Shown here one piece after another: positions 54,084 to 64,000 of a stretch of 64,000 bases of DNA (position 1 is the first letter of the stretch; each line of letters opens with the position of its first letter). Position numbers and translations under genes: made by a program. Below the pieces are notes generated by a model. That model was not told the DNA's origin. It saw only the letters and a list, made by a program, of their open reading frames with translations, and ran no database searches. This DNA is from Cladosporium sp. IMV 00045. Its lineage: Eukaryota; Ascomycota; Dothideomycetes; Cladosporiales; Cladosporiaceae. The stretch spans positions 1 through 64,000 of the forward strand of contig MSJI02000541.1 of assembly GCA_001931905.2 (NCBI GenBank), read 5' to 3'.

Positions 54084-55748
54084 ATGTTGTTTCAAAGCAA
54101 TGCGGCTGTCGGGCTACTATCGCTGCTGATGATCAATGGTGTGAGAGGACAAACACATACTGTCGTCAACAACACCAGGCTCCTCACAGGCTTCGAACCG
54201 GTAAGCAGGCCCAAAGCTCCCTATGCATCCGTCTCTGACCTCGCCACAGTGCGACGCTCTCATCGCCGCCGACTTGAATCATACTGTACACCTTGCATCT
54301 TCTTCCCTCTACCCAACCCTCGTCAAAGGCTCTTGGACCAAGGACACCCAAAGGACGCCGTACTGCTTTGTTGTCCCAAGTACTACTGATGAAGTCTCTC
54401 GAACTCTCGCTGCCCTCAACTCAGCTGGTAGCGGCGCCGGCGACAGACATGTAGCCATTCGCAGCGGTGGACATGGGTCCGACAGTCAGAACAGCATTAC
54501 CAATGGTGTCATAATCGACTTGACTTATCTGAATGCTACGACTTATAACTGGGAAGCGAAGGTCGCTAGTGTTGGCACTGGAGCTCAATGGGGAGACGTT
54601 TATACCGAGATGCAAGACCATGGAGTCAGTGTGACGGGTGGGAGACAGTCTCCAGTCGGCGTTGGTGGACTCACGCTCGGTGGTGGCGTGGGATGGACTA
54701 CGCTCCGGACAGGATTTGCCTGCGATAACGTTGTCAATTACGAGGTGGTACTGGCAAACGGAGAGATTCTCAATGCTAATGCGTCTAGCCACCCTGATCT
54801 ATGGCGTGCGCTGAAAGGAGGCAGTTCCAACTTCGGAATCGTCACCAAGTTCGACATCGACACCTTCCCGGCTCATAATCTCACGCTTGAAAGGCGGACC
54901 GTTGGAGCCGACCACACCGACGAATTCATCGACGCAATCGTCGATTACGCGAATCTGGATCAGTCGTATGACGAAAACGCAATGGTCTCAGTCATTTCTT
55001 ACATGCCCAGAGCCGGCATCACAATGACTGTAACTGAAGTCAATACCGTCAATAATGCAAACACCACGGCATTCGACAAGTTCAACCGCATGCCAGTATT
55101 AGCCACAACTGGCAAGCAATCATACACCCTGCCAGACGCTGCCGCAGTCGACGCCCCCGAGCTGGACAAGAGCCAAGAGTCTCTGTAAGTTGACCTGAGC
55201 AGTGTGAATGATCAATTGATAACTAACAATATGACTTTAGAAATGTCGGAGCTGGAGCGGTCACGATCGCCAACGACCGCCGGGTCGTATGCTACTTGTT
55301 CGATCAACACATCGGTCTTATCGCTAGCCTCAATGCTACGATCGGAGAAAACTTTACCACCATGATCGAAATGCAACCACTCCCTGCATACTTCGCAGAG
55401 ATTGGCGTACAGAAGGGAGGGAACATGCTCGGTCTCGACCGAGATCCTCGCAACAAGCTTTATTTCGCACTCGCTGCCACTTTGACCTCTCCAGACAGTT
55501 TCGATCAGCAGCCGCAAGTCTTGCAACAGGTACTGAGGACCGTCCAGAGAGTCAAGGCATTCGCAAAGTCGATCGGAGCCAGCGAGGAATTCGTCTATCT
55601 GCCATACGCGAAAGCCCTTCAAGATCCGCTTGGGGGCTATGGCACCGACAACGTCCGCTATATCAAAGAAGTCTCTGCGCGCTACGATCCCACGCGCTTT
55701 TTCCAACGCATGGTGCCTGGCGGCTTCAAGATCGACAGAGTTGATTGA
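54084..55748 (+). CDS. Secreted BBE-type FAD-linked oxidoreductase
   Basis: Exons 54084..54200, 54250..55184 and 55241..55748 join to 519 aa. Introns of 49 and 56 nt have GTAAGC/CAG and GTAAGT/TAG borders. The signal peptide is MLFQSNAAVGLLSLLMINGV. The FAD-binding PCMH domain includes CFVVPSTTDEVSRTL, RSGGHGSDSQNS with the histidine that carries FAD covalently in this family, VGGLTLGGGVGWTTLRTGFACDNVVNYEVV, and KGGSSNFGIVTKFDI. The berberine-bridge C-terminal domain ends YDPTRFFQRMVPGGFKI. Known role: flavin oxidases acting on carbohydrates, alcohols or aromatic metabolites; many sit in secondary-metabolite pathways. Substrate unknown. Confidence 0.92.
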
Positions 55749-56183
55749 GCAGGATTGAAGCCTGTCATTCGTCAGTTCGGAGGGTGTTGGAGGTTGATGT
55801 ACTATGGCTGGATTTAGATGCAGAGGAGACTTGGAGGGGATTAGAGACTGGTGAATTAGAGTTGATTATTTTTCGATGAGATGCCGCTTCAAACCTGGCA
55901 AGGCGTTCTACCTAAAGTGCAAAGATCAAACAATCCCCATGAAACCTGATAGTTAGATGAACCGCTTGACTTCTTGGTCATGACGAGCTCAGTGTGTCAT
56001 CCCCGTGTTCGTAGGCATATTATCGCATATACTCATAGTCCCTTAGAGCATTACCTGCACGCCATACCGTATCAATAGAAAGTTCCAGCCATATCATCTG
56101 CGCGAGGCAACGCACTTAGTATTTGCGGTTAGCGTCTCTGTTTCAAAAATGTCTCTATGTTATGTTGATCTGGATGACTTAGC
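55749..56183. other. Intergenic region
   Basis: 3' flank of the oxidoreductase up to the 5S gene. No gene seen. Confidence 0.4.
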
Positions 56184-56302
56184 ACATACGACCATAGGTC
56201 AGTGAAAACTGGGCATCCCGTCCGCTCTGCCATACATAAGCACTGAACCGGGCGACTAGTACTAGAGTGGGTGACCATCTGGGAATCCCGCCTGTTGTAT
56301 GT
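56184..56302 (+). rRNA. 5S ribosomal RNA (dispersed single gene)
   Basis: About 119 nt with the classic ascomycete 5S layout. It starts ACATACGACCATAGG and ends CTGTTGTATGT, so the ends pair (ACATACGAC with GTTGTATGT). It contains the internal control segment GTACTAGAGTGGGTGACC and is followed by a run of ten or more T, a Pol III terminator. Known: in filamentous ascomycetes such as Neurospora 5S genes are scattered singly through the genome rather than placed in rDNA, which fits this position. I see no deletion within it. Confidence 0.92.
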
Positions 56303-56603
56303 TTTTTTTTTTCTTTGCACATCCAGATATATAAAGGTTTGACACCTAATGAGTTTTTTCGTCCGGGATATCAATGAAGGTGGAAGGTGGCCGCAGATTG
56401 GTGGACTCGTACGTTATGTCAGCCAAGCGGCAAGAGGCGCGACAGGTGAAGTGAGATATGGCGCTACCAAGCGAGCGCCTATGTGCTGACATGCGCAGTA
56501 ACAACATTATGGTGTTCGACAACCTTCTTGAAAGATCACTATGATTCTTCCCTACTGGACCACGCTTTTTATTTATTGATGTGTCAAGGCTCATTGTTGA
56601 AGA
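56303..56603. other. Intergenic region between the 5S gene and the NACHT pseudogene
   Basis: No gene seen. Confidence 0.35.
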
Positions 56604-58779
56604 ATGTCCGAACGTCACAATGTCATGCCCACCCGGAATCATGGCACCCAGATATTCACAAACACGAATATCAGTGGACATGCGCGCGTCCACATGGGCA
56701 ACGTGTTCAACTCAGGCGGTCCAACTTCTACAGTTCAAGGGGTCCTGGAATGGCTCAAACCTATCGATCCTTCCTCGAGCCATAACCAGGCTTGCATACA
56801 GTTCCAAGAGGGTACCTTGAACTGGTTCTTCGAGGATACAACCTTCCAAAGCTGGCGCGTTCGAAGGACAACTTCATCTCCGCAACTTTTTTGGTGCCGA
56901 GGTGGAATAGGCACTGGCAAGACAACTCTGGTTGCGCAAGTCTTAACGCACCTCACACCAGAGGCATCCCTAAGGAAAATCTGGCAGTGGCCTACTGCCG
57001 CCAGGCCGAGCAATCCGTTCAGACCGCAGCAAATCTATTGACTTCTCTTGTGATGCAACTCTATCAACATGAGCAAGGCTTCAATTTACCTCTGTTCATT
57101 GAAGCCGCGTATAAACGCCTACCGTATCTTCGCAAGGAGCGCCCAAGTGAAAAGGAACTCCAGCATTGGCTGAATCTAAGAGTCGAAGCTGGAGGGCCAG
57201 TATTCGTGCTTTTGGACGCCCTTGACGAATGAAACCATCGTTCAAACAGAAATTGCTTCGATTGTTGCAGTCGACGCCTCATCTCAAGCTTTTAGTTACC
57301 AGCCGACACGCACCAGATGCTGAGTCAGGATTTTCCGACATACAGCAACTTGAGATCGTTTCGCATGAAAAAGACATGGCTACGCTAGTGAATGCGAGAC
57401 TGGCCGAGGAGGGAACAAAAACGTTTCGACGGCTTATCTCCCAAGAGCCTGGCAGAGCACTAAGTTAAACGCAAGCCTACAGCAGGAGATTTCTTGGAAA
57501 GTCGTTACTTCCGCTAACAACATGTATGTCTGAACAAACAGTCACTATGCCGCGTCATTGCCTTACAGTGCTAGGTTTCTGCATGCCTCTCTGCATCTGG
57601 ATAACATACTCGTATGCGCCAGTGTCGACGAAATCTATCACTGCTTGAACCAACCGCTCTTGGGGTTGAATTCGCTCTACGATCAAGCCTGGAAAAGAGC
57701 CGTGGACCACAAAGGCTCTCTTAGGTCTCAACGTGCACGATTGGTATTGATGTGGCTAACGATGGCAAATGGCGAAATGAGCACTGATGCACTCAAAGAG
57801 CTCCTCTCGGTTTCAGGAGCTGGTACTATCACCGATGCTCATCTTGAGACTCAAACCATCTCTTCTTGCGCGGGGTTTGTGCGCATGGAGTCCGCACACA
57901 GCCGGAGTGATCATCTAACTTCGAAAGTCACTTTTACGCACCTGTCGGGTTACCGCTATCTCCAAGAAAGGCGAGAGTTGTACTTTCCTGGATCGTATGA
58001 TGATATGGTAGCCGTGTGTCTTTCGTCTCTACGGAGTCATCCCGACAAGCTACTGAGGGCGCTTCCACAGTCTTTCGCATTTATTGCATAGTATGATCGC
58101 CGGATTCGTTTCTAGCTGCAAAAACCTGACTAATTTCTTTCACAGTGGGCCGCTTGCAATCTTCTATCTGTCCTCCTTGCCACGGAATGGATTAACGGAC
58201 CCATCGTTTGGAGTGGTTTGGGTGTCGACTCTGCTAATCTTTCTTGATGTGTGCCATCTCACGCCAGGTCCTCCTAATCCTAAGCACCCTCTTGTCGAGT
58301 TTGCAGGTCTCCATCTAGAAAGATACGTCAAGCGAGCGCACCTTGTTTCAAAATGGCAGTCGATCGTCGTGATGTCCAAGGATCCAGTATTCTGGGCTCG
58401 AGTATTGATCTGGTGGTCCATCCCACTGGTTGTGTGGCCAATGATAATCGATGGGTCGGCCTCCCCGATCCCATTTCCGGCACCTGTCCACGGCGGTATT
58501 CTGGCGAGTGCATGGGTTCTGGCGACTGGATCTCGGACGACTGCGGCGGTGCGTATGATTGTGCACGACGCAGTCCTTTCCCTCGGAATCAGAGTCTGCC
58601 ATGCTGGGGCACAACCTCTGCAGCATCCTCACAATTTGGAAACGTACACGACCACTGAAGGTGTGATCAGCTTTGCGGTAAGCTTTGTGGTTGCCTTTCA
58701 ATTCGCTTGGGAAATGGGCAAAAGAAGTGCGCGTGTTGCCCAAATTGCCGAGAGTACGCTTGGCAGGAGAATAATCTAG
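56604..58779 (+). pseudogene. Broken NACHT-type STAND NTPase gene with membrane-spanning C-terminus
   Basis: Coding text for a fungal NACHT protein runs from an ATG at 56604 to a stop at 58777-58779 but changes frame three times: near 56970, at about 57230 (leaving TGA right after DALDE, where the family has Cys) and near 57455. All three look like single-base losses. The N-terminal region has GVLEWLKPIDPSSSHNQAC. Walker A is GGIGTGKTTL, Walker B is VFVLLDALDE, and LLVTSRHAPD follows. Two ordinary introns remain (57524-57574 and 58091-58145). After the winged-helix region (SLYDQAWKRAVDH, CAGFVRMESA) the last ~150 residues carry two or more hydrophobic segments instead of ankyrin or WD repeats. 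Family role: intracellular sensors in fungal nonself recognition. No intact protein can be made from one frame. Confidence 0.8.
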
Positions 58780-58828
58780 AAACTTAGATGCAAAGCAATC
58801 GATTGGCCGGTTGCTAAGGTGAAGAAAT

Positions 58829-60119
58829 CTAAACGTCACTACGAGTGGTAGCACCAATGTTCTTGCCCGTGGGGATCAGGAACGCACTAGCCTTCACCCT
58901 CCCATCCGAGCCCCTCGCACTCTTGAGAGTTGCAGGATCAGTGCTCTCGAACGAGCTGTCCGACCAAGAACCAGACTGCCACGAGTTACCCGAAGCCTTG
59001 ACCGACGAAACCAGCGTAACCTGCGAGCTGCCCTCATTGCTAACAGCGATGTTGTCGTTTAGGTTAGAAGTCGAGCTCCTGAAATTGAAACCGACATCAC
59101 CGTTATCCCACGCCGTGTTGCGCTCAACGGTCAGTTTGCCCGGGTTGCCATTGTCGATGAAGCCCTTCTTCGCATTGCCCCACGCCATGCAGTTCCTCAC
59201 CACGTGGTTCGCGGGCGGGTTGTCAGTAATCCCCAGCTTGAACCCATTGCCATCGCCGTTGAAATCCGGGAAATCCCACTTGTTGAACCCGTTGCCCCAG
59301 GCGTAGACCTCCTCCATTGTCACCGCCGAGCCGAACATGTACAGATCGAGGCCGTCGTCGACGTTGTCCCACAGGCGCGCGTTGCGGAGCACATTACCCT
59401 CACCGGAGCCCTCTTTGCACGCGAAGCCGTCGGCGCTCTCGCCGTTCTTGCGCGGGTCGCGGTTGCGGTAGGAGTCCAGGTAGATGACGGTGTTGTTGGA
59501 CGAGGAGCCTTGAAGTTGGAATCCGGTTTCGTAGTTGTCGTGAGTGATGAGGGATTCGTAGTAGTTGTGCGAGGCGTCACGGGCGTAGATGCCGTAGGGG
59601 CCGTTGATCAGTCTGTAATATGAATTAGTCGTGTGGCGGAGAGGGCAATTCAATGATGATACTCACTCGAGATTGTAGAACTTCCAGTAGTTGCCCTTCT
59701 CGATGTGAAAGATACCCCTCTCCTTGTTGGGCAGAGACTCATCCAGACCGTACGGAGTGCTTTACAAATGTCAGAACAGGATGCCTATCGTGGGAATCTT
59801 TGGGAAAGTCATACCCCGGCATCCCCTCTCCATCAATAATAACCTTCTCCTTCTGATAAGACCTCAGCGTAATCGGCGCCGTCCTGCTACCACTCTTGGT
59901 GATCTGAATATTCGTCGTCGGCTTGTAAGTACCGGCACGCAAGAGGATGTTATCTCCAGCAACAGCGGCGTTCACAGCGGACTGAATAGATCCATAGGGA
60001 GCAGTCTGAGAACCGGAACCGCTTCCGGAGGGCGAGACGTAGATGTCTTTGCTCTGCGCGGTGCCGACGAGGATGGCAAGAGCGGTGGTGGTGAGTTGGA
60101 GGACCGCAGATTGAGACAT
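58829..60119 (-). CDS. Secreted pectate lyase-like right-handed beta-helix protein (PL9-like)
   Basis: Complement of 58829..59612, 59667..59759 and 59815..60119, 393 aa; introns of 54 and 55 nt have GTGAGT and GTATGA donors, with CAG and AAG acceptors. The AAG acceptor is unusual but keeps phase. The signal peptide is MSQSAVLQLTTTALAILVGT, then DIYVSPSGSGSGSQTAPYGS, typical of these beta-helix enzymes. Repeated helix rungs include NGPYGIYARDASHNYYES, ADGFACKEGSGEGNVLRNAR, WDNVDDGLDLYMFGS and GNGFKLGITDNPPANHVVRN, with Asp-rich turns that could bind calcium. Known PL9 role: beta-elimination cleavage of polygalacturonate in plant cell walls, with a lysine base; K in GFACK is a candidate but unproven. 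Ends 49 bp from the NACHT remnant. Confidence 0.88.
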
Positions 60120-60939
60120 GGTGTCGTTTTGTCAACACTGGTCGCGTTGTGAAGATTGCTCCAGCGTAAGTCCGTCGAGGCAGTCTATCCTTCATCTTTT
60201 TGTAGTAGAGACGTCAAGGATGCCCTATTTGTTGCCATTAGGGCCCGAGGAGAAGGTTTGTCTCACACAGATGAAAGGTACGGAGATGTTCCACCAAACA
60301 AGCCATATTCCCTATAGTACTTTTCTAAACACAAGTCCTAGCGAGCAGACGATTGACTCGTGGAGAATACCTAATCTCGAGTGTGGCTGAGTCGAAGAAC
60401 ACCATGTTCAGAAAAGGCTGGATACCTTCATTGCCACACGCGGTGTTTTCAAATTCCGAGATCTTGCTCTCCACCAGCCAGAACGCAAGGAAGAAGCCTG
60501 TATCTGTGATTAGGTTCGATCATTCTGTCCTTTTGGAGACAAGATGGGTAAAAGACGTCTACATCCTCCGTAATTAGAGGGGCTTAGCTTCCTCGCTTCT
60601 ACGCATTAGCGACTCTTGCCCTATAGCTTGGCTTGAAAGAGAATCCTAACCGAGCTTACCTAAGGTGATCGTTTGCATTGCCGACATTGTTCTAGGTAAT
60701 AACTGACTCCTATTTTGTTGATATATTTGCGCAAAATGAGCATGTTATCCCCTTTCCCGCCAACGTTCGCATGAAGTTCGCGCAGTTCAGAAGCAGCCTG
60801 ACGAAGTGAAAAGCATATCAAACCCTTGAGGCGACGTTATAATCATAATGAAGACATGATGACCAGATTGTTGCGTAGTGATAGATCCACAATGATAGTG
60901 ATACATTTTATTTCGTGCTGTTCGACCTCTTCCAAAACT
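60120..60939. other. Intergenic region
   Basis: Promoter of the PL9-like gene and 3' flank of the helical-repeat gene. About 820 bp, no gene seen. Confidence 0.4.
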
Positions 60940-63900
60940 TTACATTACCCTCTTAAACCTCTCAAACCCAGCCTTAACATACTGCCTGACCTCATCATCC
61001 GTCGCCCAACCACCCCACTCCCCAACGTTCTCGACCAAACCCTTAACCTCATCAACAAGCTCTTCCGGAGCGGGATCCTCCAAACGCCGCAAAGCAAGCG
61101 ACCTTCCATCTCTAACCTCCCTTGCTTCAACTCGCTCGAAATAGTCAGGCGCCTGCACCTCCTCGTCGCCTCCATCTTGCTCCGCAACATCCTCTTCAAC
61201 TAAAAGCCAGCTGCGCTCAAGAAAGACCCTCAACGCCGCCATGGTTCGCCTGCTGACATTCGCGCCATTGCGGTCCTGAGCAGCAGAATCGGCCAGCTCG
61301 TCGCGGTACTCGACCATCCACTTGACGGTTTCCAGCATGGTTTTATACGCGCCGCACCAGCCCAGAGCGCGAATGTAGGCGTGCATAACAGCCGGGCTCG
61401 GGGCGGTGAGAAGGCGCGGGATGCCCGGGCAGGTGAGAGCTTTGGTGGGCAATGATGAGCCGGGCGGGTGAGTAGGGTCGATGTAGGAGCGCTCGCCGAC
61501 GAGGCGGCGGAAGTACTGCTCGAGGCGCCATTGGGGTTTGTCGCGGGTGAGGAGTTGCTTGGCTTCGGTGACGGGGATGGGCTTCTTGGGCGTGCCTTCG
61601 GATGTGTCTGAGACGGAGTCGTTGGCGTCGTCTTGCAGGATTTGCCAGGAGGCCAGGCTTGCGTTCTCGGTGGAGCGGCAGAGCGCGATGAAGCCGTAGT
61701 GGTCTAAGTCCAGGTGCAGGTTTGTCAGGAGTTTGAGGACTTGTTGCGTCAGGCGGTATGCGAGGATGGTGTTGAAATTCAAGTCTGGCGGTTGTGCGGG
61801 ATCAGGGGCCATTTCGTGGGCGTTTTGGACGAGATGAAGCCTAGAGTAATTCTTGCTGTGCGCCAAAGCGTCGAGGACTGCGTTCCACGCTGGCAGGTGA
61901 AAGGTTTTCCGCTCCTGCAGCAGCCAGATGGCTTGAACAAGGCAGTGATCGAGATTGAAAGTTTCGTCTGCCAATCGTCGACTGGGCACAGACATGACTG
62001 GGTTGTGATACCTGCCAAGTAGTGTCCTGTTCATCACATTGTTCGAAAAGCGAGCCAAGTATTTGATGTATGCCTCGAACAGGCTGTTAGGAACGCGGTC
62101 CAGATCGGCGCTTGAATCCAAGTTAAGAACGCCGTTGATGGATGGATATTCCTTTGCCGCGTGACTGAGGTACACAACACACTCTTTGGCTGACCGAGCG
62201 TTCGAGATGAGGAATGCGAAATGGGTCTGGTCCAATTGAATGCCTCGTTCCCTTAGTTGAGAGAAGAAATGAAGAGCGGTAGGTGGCTCTACTCTCGTGT
62301 ACGTGTAAAGATGTGTCGACGGCGGCAACGGTTCAATTTCTTTCGTGTCTCCAGGAAACAGTCTTTTCGTCTCAGATTCCTGGAGTCCTTCATGTGCCTT
62401 TTCAGGATGTGATTCCCTACCTTGACGATTTCCTTCTTGGAAGAGCTTCTCAAAGATCGCAAGGAGAACGTCTTGGTCGGGGTTGTCGTGTGCATCCTCA
62501 TAAGCCAGATAACAAGCCCAGGCCTCTTGAACCGTCCGAGTGGTGCTGATTCTAGCAACCCAAAGAGCGGCTTCCGGTGTTTGCCCTGCTCGAACAGGCT
62601 GCGTTCTCGTTCGGCGCTGGATTGTAGGAGTTCCGTCGACGTCCCAGCCGGTATACACCTTAGCGACACGCTCCCAGTGTTGAAGCGCATATCCAGCCTC
62701 TTGCATCCTTTGTAGTGTTTCTCCGGCCCTCGAAATACCGTGTTCGGGTCCTAGTTCGGTATCCATTCTGGTTTGATCGTGTTTCCAGGGAGGCCAAGAT
62801 AATGCTTTCAATTCTGCCCAACGTTGCTCGCTATCCGTCTTCTCAGATGCCAACTGCAAACGGATAACTGCGCGATAGCCTTCACGATCGATCTGCAGAG
62901 GAACATCATATTCGTTCAATGCAGTCAATATGCGTATGATCGCAGCCTGTTGATGAACAATGTTCTTGAAGGGCGCAACAGCCGCGGGTCCCGAGATTAA
63001 ATACATTGCTTTGTTGAGAATATAAGATGTACGCTGTGCAGCTTCCGACACATCACCATCGCGATTTGCACGAACCTGAGGCAAAAATCGTAGGAGATGA
63101 TCAGCAATCGATGTAAGAGCTTCTGGCCACACCTTGAGTGCATGCCGTACAAGGCGGATGAAAACCAGAAAGACAGCATCTGCAGATATATGCCCAGATT
63201 GACCGCTCTCGAGCCCCTCGAAGAGATGCCAGGCATTTGCGATGAGAATACGCAATGCTCTCGCCGACACGTAAGGGCGCCGCAAGACATAGGAAAACAC
63301 AGGCAAGGGAACTGCCCGAGGGCCCTGCAGCAACACCCGCGTCTGAAGCGCATTTGAAGCTTCGAAGGATTCCGGCTCGGTTATGAAGGCAGCCCATGCA
63401 TCCAGATCCGCAACACCGTAGCCTTTGCTAAGCAAAAAACTTTGATCGGCCGTAGAGGGCTCGAAAGAGGGCATCTGTTCATTGCCTTGCTGATCCATGT
63501 TCGCTTCAGCAACGCCACGAAGGTAGCTAGCGAGTATCCTCAGGAGAGTTTGCGTCTCCTCTTTTTCCAGAGGCGGATTGTAATCAAAGGCATGCCGTTT
63601 CTTGTTCCGAGTATATGTCCTTCCTCCATCCCGGCTCCTGAAGTTGAAATGATTGGGTCGCTTGTTCTTCTTTATTACAGGCGCAGCATGATCCTTTGAT
63701 TGACGTCGCAGTTCATCTCCTAAATGATCGATTTTGGTTCGCCTGTTGAGCCGTCGACGGCTGAGGTGTGGTGTAGATTGATCAGCTTCCGCAGCTGGCT
63801 GCCATTGCTCGAGAGGTGCTGCCGCTACATGCTGGGCACGTGAATGTGTCACAGGCGCGATTGCCTGAGATTGAACACGAGGTCGCGGTGTCAAAGAGCT

Positions 63901-64000
63901 TGTGGTGTATCTGGGCGGGCATTGAGGACTTATTGCGGTAGCCAGGCTACTCGTGTCGACGTCGTATTTCACAGGCCTCAGGGCAGCGAGTACAGAGCGA
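60940..64000 (-). CDS. Large helical-repeat (PPR-like) protein, 5' end outside window
   Basis: At least 1010 residues in one open frame; the frame continues to the window edge without an ATG near it, so the start lies outside. The N-terminal part is basic (RRRLNRRTKIDHLGDELRRQ), as in mitochondrial presequences or RNA-binding proteins. The remainder is alpha-helical with weak ~35-residue repetition: PVFSYVLRRPYVSARALRIL, LVQAIWLLQERKTFHLPAWN with AVLDALAHSKNYSRL, and AVMHAYIRALGWCGAYKTML with ETVKWMVEYRDEL near the end. These resemble degenerate pentatricopeptide motifs of fungal mitochondrial RNA factors. I cannot assign an orthologue; a non-PPR helical repeat remains possible. Confidence 0.75.
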   Translation of the reverse strand, partial: RSVLAALRPVKYDVDTSSLATAISPQCPPRYTTSSLTPRPRVQSQAIAPVTHSRAQHVAAAPLEQWQPAAEADQSTPHLSRRRLNRRTKIDHLGDELRRQSKDHAAPVIKKNKRPNHFNFRSRDGGRTYTRNKKRHAFDYNPPLEKEETQTLLRILASYLRGVAEANMDQQGNEQMPSFEPSTADQSFLLSKGYGVADLDAWAAFITEPESFEASNALQTRVLLQGPRAVPLPVFSYVLRRPYVSARALRILIANAWHLFEGLESGQSGHISADAVFLVFIRLVRHALKVWPEALTSIADHLLRFLPQVRANRDGDVSEAAQRTSYILNKAMYLISGPAAVAPFKNIVHQQAAIIRILTALNEYDVPLQIDREGYRAVIRLQLASEKTDSEQRWAELKALSWPPWKHDQTRMDTELGPEHGISRAGETLQRMQEAGYALQHWERVAKVYTGWDVDGTPTIQRRTRTQPVRAGQTPEAALWVARISTTRTVQEAWACYLAYEDAHDNPDQDVLLAIFEKLFQEGNRQGRESHPEKAHEGLQESETKRLFPGDTKEIEPLPPSTHLYTYTRVEPPTALHFFSQLRERGIQLDQTHFAFLISNARSAKECVVYLSHAAKEYPSINGVLNLDSSADLDRVPNSLFEAYIKYLARFSNNVMNRTLLGRYHNPVMSVPSRRLADETFNLDHCLVQAIWLLQERKTFHLPAWNAVLDALAHSKNYSRLHLVQNAHEMAPDPAQPPDLNFNTILAYRLTQQVLKLLTNLHLDLDHYGFIALCRSTENASLASWQILQDDANDSVSDTSEGTPKKPIPVTEAKQLLTRDKPQWRLEQYFRRLVGERSYIDPTHPPGSSLPTKALTCPGIPRLLTAPSPAVMHAYIRALGWCGAYKTMLETVKWMVEYRDELADSAAQDRNGANVSRRTMAALRVFLERSWLLVEEDVAEQDGGDEEVQAPDYFERVEAREVRDGRSLALRRLEDPAPEELVDEVKGLVENVGEWGGWATDDEVRQYVKAGFERFKRVM

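Noticed and set aside
1..64000. CRISPR arrays, intact transposons, integrated virus or phage
   Set aside because: No spaced direct repeats, terminal repeats with transposase or polymerase frames, or capsid-like genes were seen; the sequence is eukaryotic nuclear DNA.

Overview
This window is nuclear DNA of a filamentous ascomycete (Pezizomycotina). The genes are fungal orthologues with short spliceosomal introns of about 47-90 nt (GTAAGT/GTATGT donors, CAG/TAG acceptors). A lone 5S rRNA gene lies among protein genes, there are two Zn2Cys6 regulators, and secreted proteins with GPI-type tails occur. The gene style resembles Dothideomycetes, but that is inference. Many longest open frames begin at TTG or GTG; I moved those starts to the first plausible ATG and rebuilt exon chains by matching splice sites, phase and protein continuity.

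Layout. 0-14 kb is a dense housekeeping block: a rhomboid protease, the ERAD ubiquitin ligase HRD1, the MBOAT acyltransferase GUP1 (divergent from ARP4), the actin-related protein ARP4 and the Ski-complex scaffold SKI3. 14-20.5 kb is looser: an intron-containing tRNA-Gln(UUG), a short Zn2Cys6 protein, almost 2 kb with no recognisable gene, a secreted type-B carboxylesterase and a small Ser-rich orphan. 20.7-36.1 kb holds the RecQ helicase SGS1/BLM, a group-II PLP decarboxylase, two membrane proteins of unknown role, serine palmitoyltransferase subunit LCB1 and a Whi5/Nrm1-type cell-cycle repressor. 36.1-39.0 kb is a long divergent intergenic region. 39-48.5 kb holds a zincin metallopeptidase with a C-terminal jacalin-like domain and two cell-surface proteins with GPI-like tails.

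48.5-60 kb is the accessory part: a fungal membrane-protein family member with a disturbed reading frame, a truncated 5S rRNA copy, a UPC2-like Zn2Cys6 regulator divergent from a secreted BBE-type FAD oxidoreductase, an intact-looking 5S rRNA gene, a broken NACHT-type STAND NTPase gene and a PL9-like pectate lyase. The window ends inside a large helical-repeat (PPR-like) protein whose 5' end is outside.

The most system-like locus is 52.1-55.7 kb. The Zn2Cys6 regulator and the oxidoreductase are transcribed away from each other, and between them are five degenerate copies of a motif close to TTCGCACCGAGWTCGAG. This suggests a small self-contained regulator/enzyme module, but that is a hypothesis. 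I saw no CRISPR array, intact transposon, virus or recognisable large biosynthetic cluster.
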